From Sulfuritalea sp. (GTDB taxonomy: Bacteria > Pseudomonadota > Gammaproteobacteria > Burkholderiales > Rhodocyclaceae): 64,000 nucleotides of DNA. The notes under the pieces were generated by a model. That model was given only the letters and a program-made list of their open reading frames with translations. It was not told the origin of the DNA and searched no databases. The position numbers and the translations under genes are program-made. Below, piece after piece: positions 15,558 to 24,240 of this stretch; position 1 is the first letter of the stretch, and every line of letters starts with the position of its first letter. The stretch is taken from the NCBI RefSeq assembly GCF_017302275.1, contig NZ_JAFLDR010000005.1, positions 62,001 through 126,000 on the forward strand. The letters run 5' to 3'.

Positions 15558-17435
15558 GTGAGCGTTCCAGTCGTCGTCTGGGCCCTTCCAGGCGACCCGC
15601 CTGCGGGCATTGGTGATGTGCTTCATTGGCAGGGCTATGCCCAAGGTGTCGGGACGCAGTCGGTGCCGCGCTACCTCGAGGCAAACGCCCAGCGTCTGCG
15701 GGCGGCATATCTCAGGTTTATCCATGAGTTGGGTGAGCGACGAGTAAGCGGCAAGTCCATCGCCGGACATCTCGATTTCGGCGACGGTTTCAGCTTCTGG
15801 TGGATGACACGCCTGGCGGAAAAAAGTCCCTTCAAGTCGCCGCGGCTCTACGATTGCCTGCGGCTGATGGCGCTGGAGGAAATGTTGATCGAATGCCGGC
15901 CGTCAGGACTTATTCTTTACTGTGCGGAACGGGATCTCTCGGAGGCAATCGGAAACCTTTGCAACAAGTTGGGGGTTGGCTTCGCGAGGCATCCGGCCGG
16001 CCGGGAAAAAGGCAAATGGTCACTCCGTGCAATTTATTCGTCATTGCCGCAGGTGGTTCAAGGTCTCCTCAGTCTGAGGCATCTGGCGAGCAACTGGTCA
16101 TTGCGCAACCTGGAACGACCGCATTGGTTCTCCGATCAGAAGGCGATCTTTTTCTGCTCGTATTTCTTTGATCTGGACGTTGCCGCCTGCGGTGCAGGGC
16201 AGTTTCATTCGAACCAGTGGGGAAGCATGCCAGACTACCTCAAGCAAAGCGGGCGACATGCGAACTGGATCCACCACTATTTGCGCAGTCCCGATGGCGC
16301 CGATGATGGAACGAGAGCGAAGTGGCTGAATCTGTTCAATCGCGATGCCGTCAATCAGGGGTGCCACAGCCTTCTGGAAAGCTATTTGTCCTGGGGTATC
16401 GCCGGCCGGGCTCTGTGCAAGTGGTTCCACCTCTTCGCGATTTCGCTTCGTTTGCGCAATGTTGCCGGGGCTTTCACGCCAGAAGGTTCGGCTGCCAGTC
16501 TGTGGCCCTTGCTGAGGACCGACTGGTGGGCCTCATTGCGAGGCCCCGCGGCATTCGGCAACTGTCTGTGGGTCGAGTTGTTCGATGCGGCATTCAGGGA
16601 CATTCCGCACCAAGAAACTGGCCTGTACCTTTGGGAAAATCAGGGTTGGGAATGCGCAATGCTGAACGCCTGGCGCCGGCATGCCCATGGCCGGATCATC
16701 GGCGTGCCGCACGCCACCGTCGTGTTCTGGCACTTGAACAATTTTGATGATCCGCGCACCCTTGGGTTGCGTACGGAATACCCGAAACCCTTGCCGGATC
16801 ATCTGGCCGTCAATGGTCCGATGGCACGGAAAGCGTTTGCCGATGCCGGCGGTGCCTTGCCAGGCCGGTTTGTCGACGTCGAGGCATTGCGCTTTCAATA
16901 TCTGGCACAGCCCGGAACCGGAAGTTCCCGTCGGAACGGCCTCGTTGTTGCGGACAACGGGAGGCAAATGAAGGTTTTGCTTCTAGGCGATTTCACCGAA
17001 AGGCAAACGCTGAAGATGTTTTCCTGCATGGACGAAGCGCTGCGCCAGTGCGGCACTGAGGTCTCCATTGTCTTCAAGCCACACCCGGTGAGCCGGATCC
17101 GGCAGCAGGACTATCCGTCTCTTCCATTTGAGATGTCCCGTGGCGCGCTGGCCGAGGTGTTGCAGAGTTGCGACCTGGTGTTTTCGAGCAACACCACGTC
17201 CGCCGGCCTGGAGGCCTTGCTCGCCGGGTTACCAGTGCTCGTTTTTCTGGATGACGGGGATTTCAACCACAGCCCGCTGCGTGGAGTGGAAGGCGTAAGG
17301 TTTGTGGGCACCCCAACGGATCTGGCAACGGCCCTGGACACGGCTCGGCATCCGACGACTGTTCCGGCACCGCATGAGTTTTTCTGGCTGGACCAGGGAA
17401 TGCCGCGGTGGGACAGAGTCCTTGCGACAGAGTGA
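15558..17435 (+). CDS. Large surface-carbohydrate biosynthesis protein (LIC13510-like), putative glycosyltransferase
   Basis: About 625 residues from GTG 15558, which follows AGGGG at good spacing; the frame is open from TTG 15492. The N-terminus VVVWALPGDPPAGIGDVLHW, the middle ETGLYLWENQGWECAMLNAW and RIIGVPHATVVFWHLN, and the end VFKPHPVSRI with SNTTSAGLEALLAGLPVLVF resemble surface-carbohydrate proteins first grouped from Leptospira O-antigen loci. The last ~150 residues look like the donor-binding half of a GT-B glycosyltransferase or CDP-glycerophosphotransferase-like fold. No membrane segments are evident. Activity is inferred only. Confidence 0.65.
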   Translation: MSVPVVVWALPGDPPAGIGDVLHWQGYAQGVGTQSVPRYLEANAQRLRAAYLRFIHELGERRVSGKSIAGHLDFGDGFSFWWMTRLAEKSPFKSPRLYDCLRLMALEEMLIECRPSGLILYCAERDLSEAIGNLCNKLGVGFARHPAGREKGKWSLRAIYSSLPQVVQGLLSLRHLASNWSLRNLERPHWFSDQKAIFFCSYFFDLDVAACGAGQFHSNQWGSMPDYLKQSGRHANWIHHYLRSPDGADDGTRAKWLNLFNRDAVNQGCHSLLESYLSWGIAGRALCKWFHLFAISLRLRNVAGAFTPEGSAASLWPLLRTDWWASLRGPAAFGNCLWVELFDAAFRDIPHQETGLYLWENQGWECAMLNAWRRHAHGRIIGVPHATVVFWHLNNFDDPRTLGLRTEYPKPLPDHLAVNGPMARKAFADAGGALPGRFVDVEALRFQYLAQPGTGSSRRNGLVVADNGRQMKVLLLGDFTERQTLKMFSCMDEALRQCGTEVSIVFKPHPVSRIRQQDYPSLPFEMSRGALAEVLQSCDLVFSSNTTSAGLEALLAGLPVLVFLDDGDFNHSPLRGVEGVRFVGTPTDLATALDTARHPTTVPAPHEFFWLDQGMPRWDRVLATE

Positions 17436-17451
17436 GGCAGGTAAGGCCGAA

Positions 17452-18399
17452 ATGACAAAGCGGAAAGTCCTGCTTACCGGCGGAAGCGGCCTGCTTGCCA
17501 CCAATTGGGCTTGTGCCATGCGGACCGAATGGGATGTCGTTCTTGGAACCCATCTTCATCCGGTCAAACTGGACCGGGTCACTTGCTGCCAGCTCGATCT
17601 GGATGACGAAGCGCGTCTCCAGGCGCAAATCAGTCAAATGGCACCGGATCTGATTGTCCATACAGCTGGATTGACCGACGTGGATCGCTGCGAGGCCGAT
17701 CCGCGACTGGCGACCCTGGTAAACGCTCAGCTGGCAAGCAACGTGGCAACGATCGCCAGTCGCACCGAATGCAAGCTGATTCATATATCCACCGATCACC
17801 TCTTTGCCGGCGACCGGGGACTGCGTACCGAGTCGGATACGCCCTGTCCACTCAACGAGTACGCGCGCAGCAAATTTCTGGGTGAATCCCTGGTTCAGGC
17901 AGTCTGCTCCGGTGCCCTGGTCGTGCGCACCAACTTCTTTGGCTGGGGACATGTGGGTCGTCAGTCATTTAGTGACTGGATACTAGCGAGCCTGCGCGTA
18001 GGCAAGAGCATCCCGCTCTTTGACGATGTCCATTTCACTCCGATTCTTGCAGACACACTGGCGTTGACCGCGCACAAACTTGCGGAGGGCGGGGCATCGG
18101 GAATTTTCAATATTGTGGGTGACGAAAGAGTATCCAAGTACGAATTCGGCCGGCGGCTGGCAGAACGTTTCGAATTGCCCGCCGAGCTGGTCCGGCGCAG
18201 TCAAATGGGCCTCGCGCAATTGCGAGCGAAACGTCCGGGTGACATGTCGTTGGCAAATGCCAAGACCAGGAATTGCCTGGGAGTGCCTCTCGGAAGTCTG
18301 GACTCCTATTTTTCCGCCCTTCACCGCCAGGAGCGACAAGGGCGCAGGATTGAGCTATTGGCGGCGGTCAGCGAAGCATCCGGTCTGGACTCCAGGTAG
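17452..18399 (+). CDS. RmlD-like sugar-nucleotide reductase (extended SDR)
   Basis: A 315-residue extended SDR from ATG 17452, preceded by AAGGCC. The Rossmann loop is LLTGGSGLLATNWA; IVHTAGLTDVDRCEADP and HISTDHLFAGD match the dTDP-4-dehydrorhamnose reductase family, and the catalytic pair is in YARSKFLGE. RmlD enzymes reduce the C-4 keto group of dTDP-4-keto-L-rhamnose; no rmlABC genes are present here, so it may reduce another keto-sugar, for example a product of the CapE-type dehydratase beyond the IS element. It is the last gene before the IS630 insertion. Confidence 0.82.
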   Translation: MTKRKVLLTGGSGLLATNWACAMRTEWDVVLGTHLHPVKLDRVTCCQLDLDDEARLQAQISQMAPDLIVHTAGLTDVDRCEADPRLATLVNAQLASNVATIASRTECKLIHISTDHLFAGDRGLRTESDTPCPLNEYARSKFLGESLVQAVCSGALVVRTNFFGWGHVGRQSFSDWILASLRVGKSIPLFDDVHFTPILADTLALTAHKLAEGGASGIFNIVGDERVSKYEFGRRLAERFELPAELVRRSQMGLAQLRAKRPGDMSLANAKTRNCLGVPLGSLDSYFSALHRQERQGRRIELLAAVSEASGLDSR

Positions 18400-18425
18400 C
18401 ACGGTCGGGCTTCCGCACGTTCCGC

Positions 18426-19549
18426 TATTGATCCGGCCAGATGAAGTTTGAAGTCTCACGCGGCATATTTGACGCGTGGATCTTGGAAGAAGCTCATGAC
18501 ACGCGCAGGTGATTGTTCGAGTTTGATCATGTGCTCGGTGGCAGCGGTTTTCAACTTGGCCTTCGTTCGCGCCGGAACCTTTGTCCCCATCGCGTGCTTG
18601 AGGTCGGCATTGAGGCGCTCCTCGGGATTCAGTTCGGGGCTGTAACTGGGCAGGTAGAAGAGTTCGATCTTGTCCTGGCGCTCTGCCACCCATGCCTTGA
18701 CGGGTTTGCTGTGATGCACCCGCAGGTTATCCAGGATCAGAAACACCTTCTTGCCGGCATCTTTGATCAGTGCTGCCAGAAACTCAATCAGCTGGTCAGA
18801 GTTGAAGGCTTCGTCAATGATCATCCAGCGCGTCTTCCCCTGGTTTGTGACGGTGGCAATCATCGAGAGCTTCTGCCGGGTGCCGCCGACCACATAGGCG
18901 ACCGGCGTCTTGCCCGCCGGGGCGTAGCAACGGCCACGCACGTCGGTATTGACCAGTGCCGTCTCGTCACCCCAGTGAATCTCGGCGCCCTCAGCCTTGG
19001 CGCGGCTTTCAATGTCTGGATACTGCTCGTCCAGCCATGCCTGTACCGCCTCAGGCCGTTGCTCGTAGGCTTTCTTGATGGGCTTCTGCGGGGTAAAGCC
19101 CCAGCGTGACAGATAGTTGCCAACGCCGCGCACCGACAGCTTGATGCCATATTCACGCTCGATCAACTGCATGACTGCTGCACGAGACCAGAGTGCGAAT
19201 TCCATCTTCAACTGCTCAGGGCGCTTGTCGCAGATGATCTGCCGGATGCAGCGTTCCTGCTCATCGGTCAGCGTGCGTCCTTGACCGACACGCTTACCTC
19301 GCGTTGCCGGCTTGATCGCCGCCATTCCGCCTTCTTCATACAAATCAATCGCACCGCGTACCGCCGGGTACGACAGCCCGCTGAGCTCTACGATTTGCAT
19401 CACGCCATAGCCCTTGCGATGCAATCGCACGACCTGCTTGCGCCGCTCGTGCAACTGCTCCAGCGTCGAATATCTTGCGTCGTCTTTTTCCATGCAACGT
19501 ACATGAGGTCGATCACCAATAATTCAAGTATTATCGTGCCGAGTCAATA
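18426..19549 (-). mobile_element. IS630-family insertion sequence, apparently intact
   Basis: An element of about 1.12 kb bounded by TA at 18426-18427 and 19548-19549, the TA duplication typical of IS630/Tc1-mariner transposition. Inside the TAs the ends are imperfect inverted repeats: left TTGATCCGGCCAGAT and right (reverse complement) TTGACTCGGCACGAT, with about 18 of the first 27 positions matching. It encodes one full-length transposase on the minus strand, against the surrounding operon. It separates the RmlD-like gene from capE and may interrupt the polycistronic transcript. Confidence 0.85.
18456..19493 (-). CDS. IS630-family transposase
   Basis: A 345-residue DDE transposase. The N-terminal half holds a helix-turn-helix of the winged type (QVVRLHRKGYGVMQIVELSG). 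The DDE catalytic core is visible as IHWGDETALV (first Asp), LILDNLRVHHSKPVKAW (second Asp) and YLPSYSPELNPEERLNADLK (Glu), which is the IS630 signature. No frameshift is visible, so it could be active. The frame ends 29 nt inside the left TA of the element. Confidence 0.93.
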   Translation of the reverse strand: MEKDDARYSTLEQLHERRKQVVRLHRKGYGVMQIVELSGLSYPAVRGAIDLYEEGGMAAIKPATRGKRVGQGRTLTDEQERCIRQIICDKRPEQLKMEFALWSRAAVMQLIEREYGIKLSVRGVGNYLSRWGFTPQKPIKKAYEQRPEAVQAWLDEQYPDIESRAKAEGAEIHWGDETALVNTDVRGRCYAPAGKTPVAYVVGGTRQKLSMIATVTNQGKTRWMIIDEAFNSDQLIEFLAALIKDAGKKVFLILDNLRVHHSKPVKAWVAERQDKIELFYLPSYSPELNPEERLNADLKHAMGTKVPARTKAKLKTAATEHMIKLEQSPARVMSFFQDPRVKYAA

Positions 19550-19703
19550 GGTGTCAATTCGGGTCTTTTTTAATCAGGGGTTGGAGGAGCCCATGCAATT
19601 GCGGCCGGGTCTGCATGAAACTGGTAGCATCAATCTCGCTCTCCGGATTGACAGGACGTGCGGCGCCGGGGCATAGGCTGCCTTATTCAAAGGGTCTGGA
19701 AAC
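19550..19703 (+). promoter_or_regulatory. Spacer between IS630 and capE with a possible promoter
   Basis: 154 nt without a gene. It contains TTGACA at 19648-19653, a perfect -35 match; the best -10 candidates 17-18 nt on (GCATAG or CATAGG, 19671-19677) are poor. If the IS element blocks read-through, this or an outward IS promoter would have to drive capE. GGAAAC lies just before ATG 19704 as a weak ribosome-binding site. Confidence 0.3.
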
Positions 19704-20711
19704 ATGTTCAAGAACAAAGTGCTGATGATTACCGGCGGCACAGGATCGTTCGGCAACACGGTCCTCAAGCGCTTTCTTTCATCTGATGTCCGCGAGATTC
19801 GAATTTTCAGTCGTGACGAGAAGAAACAGGAAGAGATGCGCATTGCCCTCAATGACAGCAAGCTGAGGTTCTGCATCGGCGACATCCGCAATTACGACAG
19901 CATCAATCAGGCAATGAAGGGTGTGCACTATGTTTTTCACGCGGCCGCGCTGAAGCAGGTTCCTTCTTGCGAGTTCTATCCCTATCAAGCCGTTCAGACC
20001 AATGTGATCGGCGCCGAGCATGTCATGAATGCCGCGATTGCAAACGGTGTGGAACGTGTCGTGGTGCTGAGCACGGACAAGGCTGTTTATCCGATCAATG
20101 CGCTTGGCCTTTCCAAGGCGTTGATGGAGAAGTTCATGATTGCGAAAGCCCGGATGCAGAACGAAGGGGAAACCGTCTTCTGTGCGACCCGCTACGGAAA
20201 TGTCATGGCCTCGCGTGGATCGGTAATTCCGCTCTTCGTCTCGCAACTGAAGGCCAACAAGCCGCTGACAGTGACCGACCCCAAGATGACGCGCTTCCTG
20301 ATGTCCCTGGACGAATCGGTCGACCTCGTGCTGCACGCTTTCGAGAACGGCGAGCAAGGTGACATCTTCGTTCAGAAGTCACCGGCTTCGACCGTGGCGG
20401 ACTTGGCACAGGCGTTGCGCGAACTGTTCGACATGAACAACCCGATTCAGGTAATTGGCACCCGCCATGGCGAGAAGCTTTACGAAACACTTGTTTCGCG
20501 CGAGGAAATGGCGCGAGCAGACGACAGGGGGCCCTATTTCCGGATCCCGGCGGACAATCGCGACCTCAACTACAACATATACTGCAACGACGGCGAGCAA
20601 AAGATTTCCGAACTCGACGACTACACGTCGCACAATACGGAGAGACTGGACGTCGGACGGGTCAAGAGGTTGTTGCTGAGCCTGGAATACATCAAGAACG
20701 AGCTTGCGTAG
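19704..20711 (+). CDS. capE: UDP-N-acetylglucosamine 4,6-dehydratase/5-epimerase (CapE/WbjB-type)
   Basis: A 335-residue extended SDR. It shows LMITGGTGSFGNTVLKRF (NAD loop), IFSRDEKKQEEMR, HAAALKQVPSCEFYP and LSTDKAVYPINALGLSKALM. The SCEFYP block and the Met/Lys-type active site (LSKALMEK rather than YxxxK) identify the CapE/WbjB subgroup, which makes UDP-2-acetamido-2,6-dideoxy-L-arabino-hexos-4-ulose on the route to UDP-L-FucNAc. The usual partners CapF/WbjC and CapG/WbjD are not adjacent. It is separated from the upstream cluster by the IS630 copy. Confidence 0.88.
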   Translation: MFKNKVLMITGGTGSFGNTVLKRFLSSDVREIRIFSRDEKKQEEMRIALNDSKLRFCIGDIRNYDSINQAMKGVHYVFHAAALKQVPSCEFYPYQAVQTNVIGAEHVMNAAIANGVERVVVLSTDKAVYPINALGLSKALMEKFMIAKARMQNEGETVFCATRYGNVMASRGSVIPLFVSQLKANKPLTVTDPKMTRFLMSLDESVDLVLHAFENGEQGDIFVQKSPASTVADLAQALRELFDMNNPIQVIGTRHGEKLYETLVSREEMARADDRGPYFRIPADNRDLNYNIYCNDGEQKISELDDYTSHNTERLDVGRVKRLLLSLEYIKNELA

Positions 20712-20843
20712 ATTCAGGTCGCTGTTGGTTTGGCGAAAAAAGGACATGGGCATTGCTGTTCAGGATTCGATGCGACCTTCGGGAAGCAGATGGGCGGGGT
20801 GGGTCGGGAACCGTCGCGCGGTGCGGAATTGGTGGGCGTGCCC

Positions 20844-21782
20844 ATGACGAACGGCCCTGTTGCTTCCCCTGCGGCGGGAGTCTCAGTCGTGATCGCAACG
20901 CTCGGGGGGCCAACCCTGAAGGGAACCATCGAGACCCTGAATCGCGGCTCGGTTGTCCCGGCTGAAATCCTGATTTGTATTCCACTCCCGGAAGCGTCGC
21001 GCGATATCGGTTTCGGGTTTTCCAATGTCCGGATTCTGCAGACCATGGTTCGCGGGCAAGTGGCGCAGCGCGTCGAAGGGTTCAAGCATGCAGAAGGACC
21101 ATTCGTCATGCAGTTGGACGACGATATCCTGCTCGACCATGAGTGTGTCGCGAACTTGCAGGCAACATTGCAGCGGTTTCCAGGCGCGGCTGTTGCCCCG
21201 AACTTGCTCGAACTTGAGTCCCGCGAGTCCGTCTACCGGATCCGTCATGGAGACGGTCTGCCGAGGCGCATATACAACTGGCTGATGAACGGCAAAGAGG
21301 GTTATCGCGAGGGAACCATCCTGAAATCTGGTTCCCCGATCGGTATCGTTCCGGAAGGCTGTGCCGATGGACCATTGGATGTCGAGTGGCTCGCTGGAGG
21401 GTGCGTCATGCACCACAAAGCCAATCTGGTGCTGGAAAACTATTTTCCTTTTGGCGGCAAGGCGTATTGCGAAGACATGATCCATTCCCATCTGCTGGTG
21501 AGGAAGGGGGTGCGCCTGCTGATCGAGCCTCGGGCGAGCTGCTGTCTCGAAGTTTCGCCGCCGTTGCGGAGACCCCCTGCCGCCTTCCTGAGGGAAACCT
21601 ACCGCGATTTCGTTGTGCGCCGCTACTACATGAAGCTTTCGCGCAGAGCCGCCGGACGCATGTATTTGTACTATTTTCTGCTGCTCTTCAGGTATGGCTA
21701 TTTGTGGATCGCAGGGAAACTCGGCGGCGACCCCGCATCGCCTGGCGAGACGAAGTCCGGCCCGAAGCGGCTATCGGATTGA
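20844..21782 (+). CDS. Family 2 glycosyltransferase
   Basis: About 312 residues from ATG 20844; an upstream in-frame TTG (20730) would add 38 unconvincing residues. The GT-A fold is shown by GVSVVIATLGGPTLKGTIETL at the N-terminus, QLDDDILLDHECV (the DxD metal/nucleotide site) and a second acidic motif in AYCEDMIHSHLLVRKG. The C-terminal part has the hydrophobic, Tyr-rich segment YLYYFLLLFRYGYLWIAG that may contact the membrane. It probably adds one residue to the lipid-linked repeat unit. Donor and acceptor unknown. Confidence 0.82.
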   Translation: MTNGPVASPAAGVSVVIATLGGPTLKGTIETLNRGSVVPAEILICIPLPEASRDIGFGFSNVRILQTMVRGQVAQRVEGFKHAEGPFVMQLDDDILLDHECVANLQATLQRFPGAAVAPNLLELESRESVYRIRHGDGLPRRIYNWLMNGKEGYREGTILKSGSPIGIVPEGCADGPLDVEWLAGGCVMHHKANLVLENYFPFGGKAYCEDMIHSHLLVRKGVRLLIEPRASCCLEVSPPLRRPPAAFLRETYRDFVVRRYYMKLSRRAAGRMYLYYFLLLFRYGYLWIAGKLGGDPASPGETKSGPKRLSD

Positions 21783-21792
21783 AGCACCGGCG

Positions 21793-22863
21793 ATGCTGAT
21801 CATCCAGGCCAACAATATTCACGAAAGCGGCGCCAGGTACCTGCTGCTCAGCATCCTGAAGTCGATATGTGCACCGGAAAGCAATTTGCACTCAACCGTG
21901 TTTCTGGACCAGCGTTTCGACCGGACGCTCCTTGAGGGTTTGGTCGATGACAAACGGGTTACCATACGCGGTGTTGCAGCGACGGTGGGTTCGCGCCTGT
22001 GGTCCGAGTGGGCCATTTCCAGGCTTGCCGCGAAGAACAGCGGTTCAACGCTACTGTGCCTGGGTAGCATTCCCCCGCTTTTTCCGTGTGCAGCGGAAGT
22101 CGTTCTTTACTACCAGACCGTGCTCTATTTCAAGGCGTTCAGGAAGTACATCGGCGGACTCAGGTCACTAGTGAAGCTTTCCGTCGAGGGCTTCTGGATC
22201 AGGGCGAGGATAGCCAGGGTCGACCGCATTTTCGTCCAGTCCCGCCTTGTCAAGGATCTCCTGTGCAAGGAGTTCTCGCTGGATGGCGGTTCGATCAGCG
22301 TGATGCCCTTTGCCGACCTAGAGAACCTGAGAGCTGTTTCGACCCCGGTCGATTCAAACGCGAGGATGGGCTTTTTCTACCCTGCCCTGGGTACGCCTCA
22401 CAAGAACCATGCCCTGCTGATCGATGCTTGGGTAATTCTGGCAAAGCAAGGGATTTGTCCCGTTCTGCTGCTGACCATCGATCCCAGATTCGAGCAACTG
22501 TTGGCGCATCTGGAACAGGCTCGGAATATCAGCGGGATTCGCGCGACCAATCTTGGATTGCTCTCGCATCAGCAGGTACTGGATCAATTGCTTGCCTCGG
22601 AAGCGATGATTTTTCCGTCGTTGTGTGAGTCCTTCGGCTTGCCGCTCCTGGAAGCCCGTGAAAACGGCCTTCCGGTGATTGCCTGTGAACGCGACTACGT
22701 TCGGGAGATTCTCGACCCGGTAGAGACTTTCGACCCCGAGTCCGCACTATCGATAGCTAGGGCGGTAAAAAGATTCCTCGGCATTCAAGAGCAACACCTC
22801 ACGGTGCTTGCCCCGGAGACTCTTATCAACAGTATTGCCGGCAAGGGATCTGGGGCGAGATAG
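21793..22863 (+). CDS. Family 4-type (GT-B) glycosyltransferase
   Basis: About 356 residues from ATG 21793. The C-terminal GT-B donor domain is clear: FFYPALGTPHKNHALLIDAW, then LGLLSHQQVLDQLLASEAMI and the retaining-enzyme motif IFPSLCESFGLPLLEARENG containing the E-x7-E pattern (E of CESFG, E of LEARE). The N-terminal half (IIQANNIHESGARYLLLSIL) matches glycosyltransferases that open with a glycine/serine-rich acceptor loop. It starts 10 nt after the GT2 gene and is presumably cotranscribed. Linkage unknown. Confidence 0.84.
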   Translation: MLIIQANNIHESGARYLLLSILKSICAPESNLHSTVFLDQRFDRTLLEGLVDDKRVTIRGVAATVGSRLWSEWAISRLAAKNSGSTLLCLGSIPPLFPCAAEVVLYYQTVLYFKAFRKYIGGLRSLVKLSVEGFWIRARIARVDRIFVQSRLVKDLLCKEFSLDGGSISVMPFADLENLRAVSTPVDSNARMGFFYPALGTPHKNHALLIDAWVILAKQGICPVLLLTIDPRFEQLLAHLEQARNISGIRATNLGLLSHQQVLDQLLASEAMIFPSLCESFGLPLLEARENGLPVIACERDYVREILDPVETFDPESALSIARAVKRFLGIQEQHLTVLAPETLINSIAGKGSGAR

Positions 22864-23021
22864 CCGGATTCGCCGTAACCTTAAGCGCAGCTTTCCCTTT
22901 GGGTCCGATGCCGGGCCCTTGCGGCAATTGCCACATTGACTACGCGCCATCGGGGATAATTGGCGGATGAGTTTTCATCCATTCGCCGGATCGCTGGTAC
23001 CCCGCATCGAATCCCTGCCTG
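22864..23021. other. Intergenic spacer, nothing recognised
   Basis: 158 nt between two glycosyltransferase genes. No terminator hairpin, repeat or convincing sigma70 promoter was found; a TTGACT at about 22936 lacks a properly spaced -10. Confidence 0.4.
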
Positions 23022-24188
23022 ATGAGCGCTGATCCGTCTACTGTCACCCTGGTGAAGAACGTCTGCTTCGTGGTGACCACGCCATTCGCAGTCAATGCCT
23101 TCCTGCTTGGACACCTCAAGGCCCTGGCAGAACGGTATCGCGTCTCGCTTTGCGTAAATACCGGGGACTATCCCCTTTCGAAAGCCATTGATCCCAGGGT
23201 TCGGATCCTGAATATCGGCATTCGGCGAAAGTTTGCCCCGCTAAGCGATCTGCACGTACTTTTGCGACTGATCGCGCTGTTTCACCGCGAGCGTTTCGAT
23301 TCGGTCCACAGCATGACACCCAAAGGTGGCTTGCTGGGCATGCTGGCCGCAAAGGCGGTCGGCATCCCTCGGCGATTCCACACATTCACTGGCCAGATCT
23401 GGGCGAATCGAACCGGCCTGACGCGGATGCTGTTCAAATGGATCGATTGCGTGATTGCCTGGGCCGCAACCCACGTTCTTGCTGACAGCGCGTCGCAATG
23501 CAAGTTTCTGGAGGCGGAAGGAATCGCATTGAAGAAAGGCGTTTCCGTGCTCGGCCAGGGTTCGGTATGCGGTGTTGACACTGCGCGCTTTTGCCCGGAC
23601 CCGGCCACCCGCAAAAAAACCCGAAAGGAACTGGCTGTAGCCGACGACGCCTGTGTCTTGTTGTTTGTCGGGCGCATTGCCCGCGACAAGGGAGTCTTTG
23701 ACTTGGTCAGGGCCTTCGTGCAACTTTCAATGCGGCATCCGGCGGCGGCACTGTGGGTGGTCGGACCCGACGAGGAAGGGCTGTCGGCTGAGTTACGAAC
23801 GCTCGCAAAATCCTGTGCCGACCGGATCCGCTGGACCGGACCAAGTTTTGAACCTGAAAAGTACATGGCATCCGCCGACTTTCTGGTTCTGCCGAGCTAC
23901 CGCGAAGGATTCGGCATGGTGGTCATCGAGGCTGCGGCATGCGGGATACCGTCGGTCGCCTATCGCATCGATGGCGTCAGCGACGCGGTGCAGGAAGGGG
24001 AAACCGGGGTACTGGTCACCAAGGGCGATACCGATGAACTGCTGTTGGTCTTGGAGTCCCTGCTTGTCGACAGCACCGTTCGTTGTCGACTGGGCGAGCG
24101 GGGTGCGATGCGGGTCAGGAGCGATTTTTCGGATGTGGCGGTGACAACAGCTTGGATGGACTTCTACAAGGCGGAACTAAGAGCATGA
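23022..24188 (+). CDS. Family 4 (GT-B) glycosyltransferase
   Basis: A 388-residue enzyme. The N-terminal acceptor domain has VCFVVTTPFAVNAFLLGHL and SVHSMTPKGGLLGMLAAK; the donor domain has LLFVGRIARDKGVFDLVRAF and the E-x7-E motif within PSYREGFGMVVIEAAACG. SVHSMTPKGG-type sequences occur in transferases that extend undecaprenyl-PP-linked FucNAc or QuiNAc in O-antigen synthesis, consistent with the WbpL-type initiator just downstream. It may therefore add the second sugar of the repeat unit; that is inference. Confidence 0.87.
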   Translation: MSADPSTVTLVKNVCFVVTTPFAVNAFLLGHLKALAERYRVSLCVNTGDYPLSKAIDPRVRILNIGIRRKFAPLSDLHVLLRLIALFHRERFDSVHSMTPKGGLLGMLAAKAVGIPRRFHTFTGQIWANRTGLTRMLFKWIDCVIAWAATHVLADSASQCKFLEAEGIALKKGVSVLGQGSVCGVDTARFCPDPATRKKTRKELAVADDACVLLFVGRIARDKGVFDLVRAFVQLSMRHPAAALWVVGPDEEGLSAELRTLAKSCADRIRWTGPSFEPEKYMASADFLVLPSYREGFGMVVIEAAACGIPSVAYRIDGVSDAVQEGETGVLVTKGDTDELLLVLESLLVDSTVRCRLGERGAMRVRSDFSDVAVTTAWMDFYKAELRA

Positions 24189-24240
24189 TCGATCTGCGAC
24201 AGGTCGCGGCAATGCGGGACACAAAACGGCGAATTATTCC

